A stretch of DNA of 64,000 bases from Alteribacter aurantiacus DSM 18675 (lineage in GTDB: Bacteria > Bacillota > Bacilli > Bacillales > Salisediminibacteriaceae). The stretch lies in the NCBI RefSeq assembly GCF_000429705.1, contig NZ_KE386941.1, forward strand, positions 1,240,001-1,304,000, given 5' to 3'. Position 1 is the first letter of the stretch. Every line of letters begins with the position of its first letter. The position numbers were made by a program, and so were the translations under genes. The notes beneath the pieces are model-generated. The model was not told the DNA's origin and ran no database searches. It saw only the letters and a list, made by a program, of their open reading frames with translations. This document shows, one piece after another, positions 34,560 to 41,518 of this stretch.

Positions 34560-34775
34560 CATTAGAGTTCTGGTTGAAACTGACGGGTCCTTCCCTTTTC
34601 GCGGCGGTGCTTGCAAGCCTCCTCAAGCGAGATCGAGCTTCTTCCTTTACTAGCGTCGAAGCAACTCTCAGTGGACTCACGATGTAAACACTCGTCGCTG
34701 CTAGCCGGTTCTCAAATAACAATAGAACACAGTATTTCACATAAAGTGAAAAGGTTACTGGCTAAAGGAACCCTC
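34560..34775 (-). repeat. Dispersed intergenic repeat, copy 1
   Basis: This segment shares with 38735-38960 a core around GACTCACGATGTAAAC (34674-34689) plus CTCGTCGCTG, the GCAACTC 13 bases earlier, CTTCTTCCT, a CGCGG(C/A)GGTGC block, and an end motif AAGGTTACTG (34751-34760). On the minus strand the end reads CAGTAACC then GTGAAATA. The boundaries are approximate. It lies between the rbgA terminator and rnhB. It does not encode a transposase. Confidence 0.75.
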
Positions 34776-34855
34776 ATTTTTTTAGTGTAGGAGCTGATAA
34801 ACAATTACTCGAAAGAAGTTATCCACACGATAGACAAAAATACATTTAGAAACAT

Positions 34856-34890
34856 AAAAAAAAGACCCATAAGGCGGTTTGCACCTTATG
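34856..34890 (-). terminator. Terminator of the lepB-rbgA unit
   Basis: On the minus strand CATAAGGTG pairs with CGCCTTATG (plus coordinates 34882-34890 and 34868-34876) with one G-U pair and a 5-base loop, followed by GGTCTTTTTTTT. It lies 27 bases after the rbgA stop. Confidence 0.85.
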
Positions 34891-34917
34891 AATCCAATGT
34901 ACCGTAGAATACCCTCT

Positions 34918-35760
34918 TTAAGGTTGTTCCAAAGTAAGGCGGCCAAACTTACCTGTTCGAAAATCCCGAAACACAATCTCGGCTGTGCGGTCGTAATCCA
35001 CATGACCTCCACTTACAAGACAACCTCGCTTCTTTCCGATCGCGTCGAACAACTCCCCAATGTCATCCGGTATTTCCGTAAGGTTATAGCGTTCTTTTAA
35101 TTTTTCAGGGTAAGCGACTTTCACATAATTCAAGAAAAACACCGCAGACTCTTGAAAGTCGAAGATTTCTTCTTTAATTGCCCCGGTTAAAGCTAAGCGA
35201 AAACCGACGGCTTCATCATTGAATTTTGGCCATAGGATTCCTGGCGTATCAAGCAACTCCATCTCTTTGCCAACTTTAATCCATTGTTGGCTTTTTGTGA
35301 CTCCTGGACGGTCACCGATTCTAGCTATTTTTTTATTCGCAAGACGGTTGATAAGCGTCGATTTCCCTACATTAGGGATTCCTAAAATCAACGCTCTCAC
35401 TGCTCGAGGATTCATTCCTTTTCGAATCATTCTCTCGATCATAGCTGATGCTTGTGTGTTTACAGCAGGAGGAATTCCTTTAATCCCTTTTCCTTTTTGT
35501 GAATCCACCTCAATGACGACGTGACCTTGTTTTTCAAAGTACTTTTTCCACTCCTGAGTGACGTTTGGATCTGCCAAGTCCACTTTATTTAAAATGATCA
35601 TTCTTGGCTTTCCTTGCGTAATCTCATCAATTACAGGATTTCGTGAAGAAAGGGGAATCCTTGCATCAAGAAGTTCAATGACAACATCGATGAGCTTCAT
35701 TTTTTCTTTCGCTTCCCGCTTCGCTTTGGCCATGTGGCCCGGGAACCATTGTATGGACAT
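34918..35760 (-). CDS. rbgA: RbgA/YlqF, ribosome biogenesis GTPase
   Basis: RbgA is needed for late 50S subunit assembly. The 280 residues show the circularly permuted GTPase order: NKVD (58-61) before GIPNVGKS (127-134) and DTPG (171-174), plus the N-terminal IQWFPGHMAKAKRE motif. A C-terminal ANTAR-like helical domain follows. I use ATG 35760, with AGGAG 9 bases upstream; the TTG three codons earlier abuts that site. It follows lepB by 12 bases. Confidence 0.96.
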   Translation of the reverse strand: MSIQWFPGHMAKAKREAKEKMKLIDVVIELLDARIPLSSRNPVIDEITQGKPRMIILNKVDLADPNVTQEWKKYFEKQGHVVIEVDSQKGKGIKGIPPAVNTQASAMIERMIRKGMNPRAVRALILGIPNVGKSTLINRLANKKIARIGDRPGVTKSQQWIKVGKEMELLDTPGILWPKFNDEAVGFRLALTGAIKEEIFDFQESAVFFLNYVKVAYPEKLKERYNLTEIPDDIGELFDAIGKKRGCLVSGGHVDYDRTAEIVFRDFRTGKFGRLTLEQP

Positions 35761-35772
35761 ATGGGACAACTC

Positions 35773-36318
35773 CTAGTTTACAATTCTGAACTCATTAAAT
35801 GGCCAGAACACAAAATTTGCTTTTCCAACTACTTCATCATAAGGGATGGTACCAATATGACGACTGTCTTTACTATGCTGGCGATTATCACCAAGTACAA
35901 ACACATGACCTTCAGGAACAGTAGATTCCCCTGTAAGACCTTCTAAGGTGAAGTCGCCAGTAAATGGTTGACTGTATGCATTTTCTTTATATTCATCCAA
36001 GTAGGGCTCGTCTACTGGCTCGCCGTTAATGTAAAGCACATCATTTTCATAGGCAACATGGTCACCTGGCAATGCAATGACACGTTTTATATAATCTTTC
36101 GTTTGTGTTGCATGGAACACGACAATGTCAAAGCGATCGGGCTCTGAGATGCTGTATCCGATTTTATTTACAATCATACGGTCATTATGCTCTAAAGTAG
36201 GCATCATTGATTCACCGTCCACTACAATTGGCGCAAAAAAGAAATAACGGATTACAACGGCTAACAATAATGCTACGGCAACGGCTTTTAGCCATTCCCA
36301 TGATTCTGACTTTGCCAT
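35773..36318 (-). CDS. lepB: Type I signal peptidase
   Basis: Signal peptidase I removes signal peptides of exported proteins. From ATG 36318 (GGAGG 9 bases upstream) the protein is 181 residues: one N-terminal membrane helix (about 11-28), catalytic Ser37 in VDGESMMPTL, and Lys78 in DYIKRVIALPGD. The VLGDNRQHSKDSRHIG box follows. Size and single helix fit the Sip family of Bacillus. An earlier in-frame start would add 28 residues but lacks a good ribosome site. It lies between rplS and rbgA, as in several Bacilli. Confidence 0.95.
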   Translation of the reverse strand: MAKSESWEWLKAVAVALLLAVVIRYFFFAPIVVDGESMMPTLEHNDRMIVNKIGYSISEPDRFDIVVFHATQTKDYIKRVIALPGDHVAYENDVLYINGEPVDEPYLDEYKENAYSQPFTGDFTLEGLTGESTVPEGHVFVLGDNRQHSKDSRHIGTIPYDEVVGKANFVFWPFNEFRIVN

Positions 36319-36403
36319 AAGTTCGTGCCTCCAAACAGATGTAAACTCTTGTTCTTTATCATTGTAATGGATAATTTCTTTATTTTCCATATAAAATACC
36401 ATA

Positions 36404-36460
36404 GGACTCTGGACACTTCACGTAAGTCAAAAGGGTTACTGAGTTAGAGGGACACTCTTT
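36404..36460 (-). repeat. Dispersed intergenic repeat, truncated copy 3
   Basis: Only the end module of the repeat is present. On the minus strand CTCAGTAACCCTTTTGACTT is followed by ACGTGAAGTGTCC, matching the CAGTAACC...GTGAAATA and CAGTAACC...GTGGAATA ends of copies 1 and 2. It lies between the rplS terminator and lepB. Boundaries are approximate. Confidence 0.6.
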
Positions 36461-36465
36461 TTTAC

Positions 36466-36507
36466 CTATGTAAAAAGGAGCCTGGACAAAAGCCAGACTC
36501 CTTTTTT
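36466..36507. terminator. Bidirectional terminator between rplS and lepB
   Basis: AAAAAGGAGCCTGG (36472-36485) pairs with CCAGACTCCTTTTT (36493-36506) apart from one internal mismatch, with a 7-base loop. It lies 13 bases after the rplS stop and ends in T-runs on both strands. Confidence 0.9.
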
Positions 36508-36519
36508 GTTCGTTTTAGC

Positions 36520-36861
36520 TTAGCGTTCTTTAATTCGAGCTGCTTTACCGCGTAGTGCACGCAAGTAGTATAGCTTAGCACGACGTACTTTACCTTTACG
36601 AGTCACTTCGATTTTGTCCAAACGAGGTGAATGTACAGGGAATGTACGCTCTACTCCAACACCGTTGGATACCTTACGAACAGTGAACGTTTCGCTGATT
36701 CCAGATCCACGACGCTTAATTACGACACCTTGGAAAAGCTGGATACGCTCGCGAGTTCCCTCAACTACCTTCACGTGTACACGAAGAGTATCTCCGGCAC
36801 GGAATTCAGGGAGGTCACCTTTTAGTTGTTCTTTTGTAATATCGCGAATAATTTGTTCCAT
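36520..36861 (-). CDS. rplS: Ribosomal protein L19
   Basis: L19 sits at the 30S-50S interface. From ATG 36861 (AAGGAGG, 8 bases) the protein is 113 residues, the normal length, with GDTLRVHVKVVEGTRERIQ and QGVVIKRRGSGISETFTVRK. It has its own promoter and a structured leader; the start has an in-frame upstream extension that belongs to that leader and should not be annotated as protein. It is followed by a strong terminator. Confidence 0.98.
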   Translation of the reverse strand: MEQIIRDITKEQLKGDLPEFRAGDTLRVHVKVVEGTRERIQLFQGVVIKRRGSGISETFTVRKVSNGVGVERTFPVHSPRLDKIEVTRKGKVRRAKLYYLRALRGKAARIKER

Positions 36862-36945
36862 TTGCTGTTCGCCTCCTTCCCGCCAGATGTTCATGTCCCA
36901 ATTACGACAGCGGAGCATCTTGATATGTGTGACTTTTTGTCACAA
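36862..36945 (-). ncRNA. L19-leader-like structured mRNA leader of rplS
   Basis: The transcript between the rplS promoter and its ATG can fold into a 5' hairpin (TGTGAC/GTCACA, 36927-36943). A second element has CCGC (36910-36913) pairing with GCGG (36880-36883), enclosing a TGTC/GACA hairpin. GATG (36916-36919) can pair with CATC (36886-36889), giving a pseudoknot. This arrangement fits the L19 leader of Firmicutes, which is proposed to bind L19 for autoregulation. Structure is by eye. Confidence 0.6.
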
Positions 36946-36950
36946 CGTCT

Positions 36951-36979
36951 ATAATAGCACAGCTTGTAACCAACCACAA
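36951..36979 (-). promoter_or_regulatory. Candidate promoter of rplS
   Basis: TTGTGG (36974-36979) and TATTAT (36951-36956) on the minus strand are 17 bases apart, between the trmD stop and the rplS leader. The start point would fall just before the 5' hairpin of the leader. Confidence 0.6.
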
Positions 36980-36986
36980 GAATAAT

Positions 36987-37721
36987 TTAACGCTCTTTGT
37001 TGCGTAGCGCTTCAATAAATACTCTATCTTCATCAGTAAGGGTGATTTTGTCCAAAAGATCCGGTCTTCTCGTAAATGTTCGCCTCAGTGACTCTTCTCT
37101 TCGCCAACGTTCAATGCGCTCGTGATGACCACTTAAAAGGACGTCTGGTACTTCCATCCCTCTATACGTGGCTGGTCTTGTATAATGAGGGTGCTCAAGG
37201 AGCCCCGTGCTATGGGAATCGGTTATCGCACTCATTTTATTGCCCAATGCCCCCGGCAAAAGACGAGTAACGCTATCGGCAACGACCATTGCCCCTAATT
37301 CCCCTCCGGTAAGTACAAAGTCACCTATGGATATCTCATCAGTTACTAAGTGCTCACGGATCCGCTCATCATAGCCTTCATAGTGCCCGCATAAGAATAT
37401 GAGGTGCTCTTCCTGTGCCAACTCCTCAGCCTTCTGCTGATCATACTTCTCCCCTTGTGGACACATTAAAATAACCCTCGGACGGCTATTCTCGCCTTTG
37501 TGGGCTTCAACAGCATCAAAAAGCGGTTGCGGCGTCAAGACCATCCCACCGCCGCCTCCATATGGGTAATCGTCCACACGGTTATGACGATCGGTCGTAT
37601 AGTCTCTAAAATTAACCACATCAAACGTGACTACACCTTTTTTTTGAGCCTGTCCTAAGATAGACGTATCAAAGACCCCCGTGAACATTTCCGGGAAGAG
37701 AGTAAGGACTGTCATCTTCAT
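36987..37721 (-). CDS. trmD: TrmD, tRNA (guanine37-N1) methyltransferase
   Basis: TrmD makes m1G37 in tRNA and prevents frameshifting. The 244 residues show the SPOUT knot region with CGHYEGYDERIREHLVTDEI and GDFVLTGGELGAMVVADSV, both diagnostic. Its ATG overlaps the rimM stop by 4 bases. It is the last gene of the ylqD-rimM-trmD unit before the separate rplS promoter. Confidence 0.98.
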   Translation of the reverse strand: MKMTVLTLFPEMFTGVFDTSILGQAQKKGVVTFDVVNFRDYTTDRHNRVDDYPYGGGGGMVLTPQPLFDAVEAHKGENSRPRVILMCPQGEKYDQQKAEELAQEEHLIFLCGHYEGYDERIREHLVTDEISIGDFVLTGGELGAMVVADSVTRLLPGALGNKMSAITDSHSTGLLEHPHYTRPATYRGMEVPDVLLSGHHERIERWRREESLRRTFTRRPDLLDKITLTDEDRVFIEALRNKER

Positions 37722-38245
37722 TCGTCAATCAAGCCTTCCATCAACACGATAGTCACACGTTTTTGTACTACATCAACCTCTTTGACTACAGGGTCTATGT
37801 AAGGAATAAGTGCGTCCTTTTTTCCTTTACGAGGAACGACCCATACATCATTGGCACCTGGAGATAGAATCTCAGTTATCTCACCAATCGTCTCCTCATC
37901 GACAGTAACGACCATACAGCCGATAATATCGGAATATAAATATTCTCCTTCAGCAAGATCAGGCTTAACATCTTTTGAAACTTGCAGGATCGACCCCTTA
38001 AACCGTTCAACGTCATTTACATTTTCGAAGCCTTTAAAGGTGAGAAGGTCAAATTGTTTGTGCTTTCTATGACTAGTCACGATAATCGGTTCACGCTTGT
38101 TTGTTGATTCATGTTTGACAAACAGTTCGCTCCCCTCTACATATCGCTCTTCTGGGAAGTCCGTGCGGGAAATCACCCTTACCTCACCACGAATACCGTG
38201 AGTGTTTACGATCTTTCCCACATTGAGCCAATCAGTCGTCATCAT
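37718..38245 (-). CDS. rimM: RimM, 30S maturation factor
   Basis: RimM helps assemble the 30S head around S19. The protein (175 residues from this start) has the RimM domain LNVGKIVNTHGIRGEVRVIS and a C-terminal PRC-barrel with LSPGANDVWVVPRKGKKDAL. I chose the ATG at 38245 (two ATG codons in a row; AAAGG 8 bases upstream), since earlier in-frame starts lie deep inside ylqD. It overlaps ylqD by 14 bases. Confidence 0.96.
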   Translation of the reverse strand: MMTTDWLNVGKIVNTHGIRGEVRVISRTDFPEERYVEGSELFVKHESTNKREPIIVTSHRKHKQFDLLTFKGFENVNDVERFKGSILQVSKDVKPDLAEGEYLYSDIIGCMVVTVDEETIGEITEILSPGANDVWVVPRKGKKDALIPYIDPVVKEVDVVQKRVTIVLMEGLIDE

Positions 38246-38651
38246 GCATGCCGCCTTTACGAATTTCATGTACCATGCCATTTTTAATGACAATTTCGGT
38301 ACCTTTCATAATTTCTTCCCAATTATCCCCTTCTTCAACCTCTTCAATCATCTGAATCGATCCTTCACGCACTTCAGCGCCTAAGTCCAATTCATCCAGT
38401 TGGCTGAGTTTCAGCTCCAATTGACGGATACGTTCTTTTCTACGTTGCATTTCACGTTGAAAACTCTGTTTCAGGGAATTCTGATAATTAGCGTTTGATT
38501 TGTTGTCTTTCAACTTTTTATGAAGAACAAACTCGAGTTGCTGAACCTCTTTGTTCAGTTGGTATTGCTTTGATAGGAATTGTTCTTTTAGCCTCGTTTT
38601 GCTTGTTTCCGTTAAAATTTGTTTGACAACTACTTTTTTCAAAATCTGCAT
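38232..38651 (-). CDS. ylqD: YlqD family protein
   Basis: This 139-residue protein is YlqD by position (between khpA and rimM) and by features. It begins MQILKKVVVKQILTETSK, has a central coiled coil rich in Lys/Gln/Arg/Glu (about residues 25-85), and a C-terminal beta part with GTEIVIKNGMVHEIRKGG. Its function is unknown. In B. subtilis it directly follows khpA; here a repeat and terminator separate them, so it probably has its own promoter. Confidence 0.88.
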   Translation of the reverse strand: MQILKKVVVKQILTETSKTRLKEQFLSKQYQLNKEVQQLEFVLHKKLKDNKSNANYQNSLKQSFQREMQRRKERIRQLELKLSQLDELDLGAEVREGSIQMIEEVEEGDNWEEIMKGTEIVIKNGMVHEIRKGGMHDDD

Positions 38652-38734
38652 GTTGTCACCTCCAACTGATATAGTAGCTTGCTTTTTTATATTGTTTAAG
38701 ATGAGTATCCTCTTGCATCAGTTTATAAAGCTCC
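38652..38734. other. ylqD upstream region
   Basis: Short AT-rich stretch between ylqD and the repeat; the whole 357-base gap from ylqD to khpA consists of this, repeat copy 2 and the khpA terminator. I see no reliable promoter, although ylqD-rimM-trmD must be transcribed through or from here. Confidence 0.35.
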
Positions 38735-38960
38735 GCTCCAATCCACGCCCTCCGCTCCCTTTCCGCGGAGGTGCCGGCGAGCCAATAGAAACACTTGCTT
38801 CTTCCTCTACGAAAAATGCTTCGTAGTGTTCTCTGTCGTTGCAACTCCAGATGACTCACGATGTAAACGGTCGTCGCTGATGGCTTAAGCAAAACAAAAC
38901 AAAAGGACAAGATATTCCACAAAAAAATTAAGGTTACTGACTATGTGGAATACTCCTTTT
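38735..38960 (-). repeat. Dispersed intergenic repeat, copy 2
   Basis: Same family and orientation as 34560-34775. Shared core GACTCACGATGTAAAC (38853-38868) followed by TCGTCGCTG, with GCAACTC at 38841-38847, CTTCTTCCT, CCGCGGAGGTGCCGG (38763-38777) and the end motif AGGTTACTG (38931-38939). The end also forms a perfect 9-bp inverted repeat TATTCCACA (38913-38921) / TGTGGAATA (38944-38952) around the GGTTACTG. Boundaries are approximate; no transposase. Confidence 0.75.
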
Positions 38961-38981
38961 TGTTTAATGATTGACATACAT

Positions 38982-39010
38982 AAAAAGGGAGAGGAAATTC
39001 CTCACCCTTT
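38982..39010 (-). terminator. Terminator after khpA
   Basis: AAAGGGAGAGGAA (38984-38996) pairs with TTCCTCACCCTTT (38998-39010) except one mismatch; on the minus strand TTTTTA follows. The stem begins at the khpA stop codon. It cuts off the rpsP-khpA transcript from ylqD. Confidence 0.8.
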
Positions 39011-39236
39011 AACCAATTTCCAAGTTAATACGCTTGTTTTGGCTTGCTCCTGCTGCATATACAACGGAACGAATCGCCTTTGCAATTCGGCCTTGCTTCC
39101 CGATGACTTTACCCATGTCGTCTTTGTGAACGGAAAGCTTAAGTGTGAGTGATCGGCCTTCATCGTTTTCGGTGACATGGACATCTTCAGGATGATCTAC
39201 AAGGGCTTTAGCAATGGATTCTACTAATTCTTTCAT
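39009..39236 (-). CDS. khpA: KhpA, KH-domain RNA-binding protein
   Basis: KhpA (YlqC) partners KhpB in binding RNA and influences cell-envelope growth in Gram-positives. From ATG 39236 the protein is 75 residues: a single KH domain with the GKVIGKQGRIAKAIRSVV loop (about residues 42-59). GAGGTG lies 7 bases upstream of this ATG; a GTG two codons earlier is less likely. It follows rpsP. Confidence 0.96.
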   Translation of the reverse strand: MKELVESIAKALVDHPEDVHVTENDEGRSLTLKLSVHKDDMGKVIGKQGRIAKAIRSVVYAAGASQNKRINLEIG

Positions 39237-39318
39237 AGTCACTCACCTCATGTATAGCAGAGGTTCAAAGAAGCGGGTCACGCTATCTTTGAACCTGTCT
39301 GCCGATTATGCAAAGAAC

Positions 39319-39591
39319 TTACTTTGCGTTTTTCGCGTTATGAAACTTTTCCATCAAACCAACGTTTGAGAAAAGGTTGCGAACAGTGTCAGAAGGTTTA
39401 GCTCCCTCTGTCATCCATTTCAACGCTTTTTCTTCGTTCACGTCAAATTTAACTGGGTTTGTTAACGGGTTATATGTTCCAATCTCCTCGATAAAGCGAC
39501 CGTCACGTGGAGAACGAGAGTCCGCTACTACGACACGATAGAAAGGAGATTTTTTAGCTCCCATACGCTTAAGACGAATTTTAACTGCCAT
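39319..39591 (-). CDS. rpsP: Ribosomal protein S16
   Basis: S16 is an early 30S assembly protein. From ATG 39591 (GGAGG 8 bases upstream) the protein is 90 residues, the family length, with AVKIRLKRMGAKKSPFYRVV, VADSRSPRDGRFIEEIGTYN and the KPSDTVRNLFS tail region. A good promoter lies 40-65 bases upstream. Confidence 0.98.
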   Translation of the reverse strand: MAVKIRLKRMGAKKSPFYRVVVADSRSPRDGRFIEEIGTYNPLTNPVKFDVNEEKALKWMTEGAKPSDTVRNLFSNVGLMEKFHNAKNAK

Positions 39592-39627
39592 GTGTTTCAC
39601 CTCCAAATCGAATTAACACAATTAAAG

Positions 39628-39656
39628 ATATTATCATAGTTTCACCGACTTAACAA
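39628..39656 (-). promoter_or_regulatory. Candidate promoter of rpsP-khpA
   Basis: TTGTTA (39651-39656) and TAATAT (39628-39633) on the minus strand, 17 bases apart, about 37 bases upstream of the rpsP ATG and after the ffh stop. Confidence 0.6.
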
Positions 39657-39727
39657 CCCCCGTAAAGGAAAAAACCTTAACACTGGTTAAAAAAGTGGTA
39701 AAACCTTATGAAATCAAGGGTTTAGGC

Positions 39728-41086
39728 TTACATAAACGGAAATTTCATCCCGCCTAAGCCGCCTTTTTTCTTCTTGCCTTTTTGTTGCATGCCTGACATT
39801 TGCTTCATCATTTTCTTCATTTCACCGAACTGCTTTATCAAACGGTTTACCTCTTGAATAGTGGTTCCGCTACCTTTAGCGATCCGGCGTCTTCTGTTTG
39901 CATTTAAAATAGACGGATCTTCCTTCTCGGCTTTGGTCATGGAGCGAACGATCGCTTCAATTTGTCCGATCTGTTTATCGTCTACTTGAACGTTTTTCAA
40001 GCCCTTCATCTTACCAGCACCAGGCATCATGTTTAACAGCTCATCGAGAGGTCCCATATTACGGACTTGTCCCAACTGCTCAAGGAAGTCATCAAACGTA
40101 AGCTCATTCGTACGCATCTTCCGTTCAAGTTCTTTTGCCCTTGCTTCATCAACGTTTGTCTGGGCTTTTTCAATTAACGTTAGGACATCTCCCATTCCAA
40201 GAATACGAGAAGCCATCCGGTCGGGGTGGAAAGGTTCGAGTTGGTCGACTTTTTCCCCCATACCAGCAAATTTGATTGGCGTGTCAGTTACAGCTTTAAC
40301 ACTCAAGGCTGCACCGCCTCGTGTATCTCCATCAAGCTTCGTCAATACGACACCCGTAATACCAAGGCGTTCATTGAAGCTTTCAGCTACGTTGACTGCG
40401 TCCTGACCTGTCATGGCATCCACGACGAGAAGAATCTCATCGGGCTTGGCCAATTCTTTAATCTCATCTAGTTCGCCCATCAACTCTTCATCAACATGGA
40501 GTCGACCGGCAGTATCAATCAAAACATAATCGTGATGGTCTTCTTTTGCTTTCGCCAGTGCTTCTTTAGCAATTTCAACGGGGCTCACTTGATCACCCAT
40601 AGAGAAAACAGGCATGTTGAGCTGTTTACCAAGTGTTTCAAGTTGCTTGATCGCTGCTGGGCGATAAATATCTGCTGCAACCATTAACGGATTGCGGTTA
40701 TGTTTTTTTCGTAAATGATTTGCAAGTTTTCCGGTTGTCGTCGTTTTACCTGCACCTTGCAGACCGACCATCATCACAACCGTGGGAGACTTTTGGGCTA
40801 CAGCGATCTTGCTTTGTTCGCCACCCATTAAGGCAGTCAATTCTTCATTAACAATCTTAATAATTTGTTGTCCGGGTGTAAGGCTCTCAAATACATCAGA
40901 ACCTACTGCCCGCTCTTTTACGCGAGCGATAAAATCCTTAACAACTTTAAAGTTTACGTCCGCTTCCAAAAGGGCCAGCCTGACTTCGCGCATCATTACT
41001 TTAACGTCTTGTTCAGATACCTTTCCTTTACCGCGGATTTTATTTAAAGTTCCTTGGAGTCGCTCCGCTAAACCTTCAAATGCCAT
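39728..41086 (-). CDS. ffh: Ffh, signal recognition particle protein
   Basis: Ffh binds signal sequences and SRP RNA and docks with FtsY. The 452 residues have the N-domain, the G-domain with MVGLQGAGKTTTTGKLA, DTAGRLHVDEELM and TKLDGDTRGGAALS, and a Met-rich C-terminal M-domain ending GLGGMKFPFM. It follows ylxM by 11 bases and is separated from rpsP by a promoter. Confidence 0.98.
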   Translation of the reverse strand: MAFEGLAERLQGTLNKIRGKGKVSEQDVKVMMREVRLALLEADVNFKVVKDFIARVKERAVGSDVFESLTPGQQIIKIVNEELTALMGGEQSKIAVAQKSPTVVMMVGLQGAGKTTTTGKLANHLRKKHNRNPLMVAADIYRPAAIKQLETLGKQLNMPVFSMGDQVSPVEIAKEALAKAKEDHHDYVLIDTAGRLHVDEELMGELDEIKELAKPDEILLVVDAMTGQDAVNVAESFNERLGITGVVLTKLDGDTRGGAALSVKAVTDTPIKFAGMGEKVDQLEPFHPDRMASRILGMGDVLTLIEKAQTNVDEARAKELERKMRTNELTFDDFLEQLGQVRNMGPLDELLNMMPGAGKMKGLKNVQVDDKQIGQIEAIVRSMTKAEKEDPSILNANRRRRIAKGSGTTIQEVNRLIKQFGEMKKMMKQMSGMQQKGKKKKGGLGGMKFPFM

Positions 41087-41097
41087 TCGGTTTCCCC

Positions 41098-41427
41098 CTA
41101 TTCAAGTTTGTCCAGGGTGTGGAGGACACGAAGGATCTCTTCTTTCTCAGCACTTTTTTCAGTCAGTTCCCGTAGCTCTTTAATAAGGGCACTTCGTTCT
41201 TGATAACGTGAAAACAGCGAGAGTTTCTCTTCGTATTCTTCCAACAAAGCCTCTGTGCGTCGTATATTATCATACACTGCTTGCCGGCTCACTTCAAAGT
41301 GTTCCGATATCTCACCAAGTGACCAATCATCCAAATAATACATTCTCATGTATTTGTTTTGTTTATCGGTCAAAAGGGATTGATAAAAATCGTACAGATA
41401 ATTAATTCGGATCGTTTTTTCAATCAC
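41098..41427 (-). CDS. ylxM: YlxM, SRP-associated helix-turn-helix protein
   Basis: YlxM interacts with SRP components and is encoded between ftsY and ffh. From GTG 41427 the product is 109 residues, as in B. subtilis. It has a sigma-4-like HTH: LYDFYQSLLTDKQ then LGEISEHFEVSRQAVYDNIRR. I prefer GTG 41427 because AAGGCGGTG lies 6 bases upstream; a longer frame to 41493 has no such site and no homology in the extra part. Confidence 0.93.
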   Translation of the reverse strand: MIEKTIRINYLYDFYQSLLTDKQNKYMRMYYLDDWSLGEISEHFEVSRQAVYDNIRRTEALLEEYEEKLSLFSRYQERSALIKELRELTEKSAEKEEILRVLHTLDKLE

Positions 41428-41518
41428 CGGACGCACCGCCTTGTTAAGTGAATATCCTTTACACTTATCATCATACAAGACGGCCAATCCCATGTCAAGA
41501 AAATATCTTGACGGATTT

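Noticed and set aside
34507..34740. Minus-strand 77-codon frame
   Set aside because: It lies within dispersed repeat copy 1 and resembles the frame in copy 2; similarity reflects the repeat, not a protein.
36319..36402. 28-residue N-terminal extension of signal peptidase
   Set aside because: The internal ATG has GGAGG at good spacing and gives the family N-terminus; the upstream starts have no ribosome site.
38656..38922. Minus-strand 88-codon frame
   Set aside because: It lies within repeat copy 2, has no ribosome site and no protein-level conservation visible beyond the repeat core.
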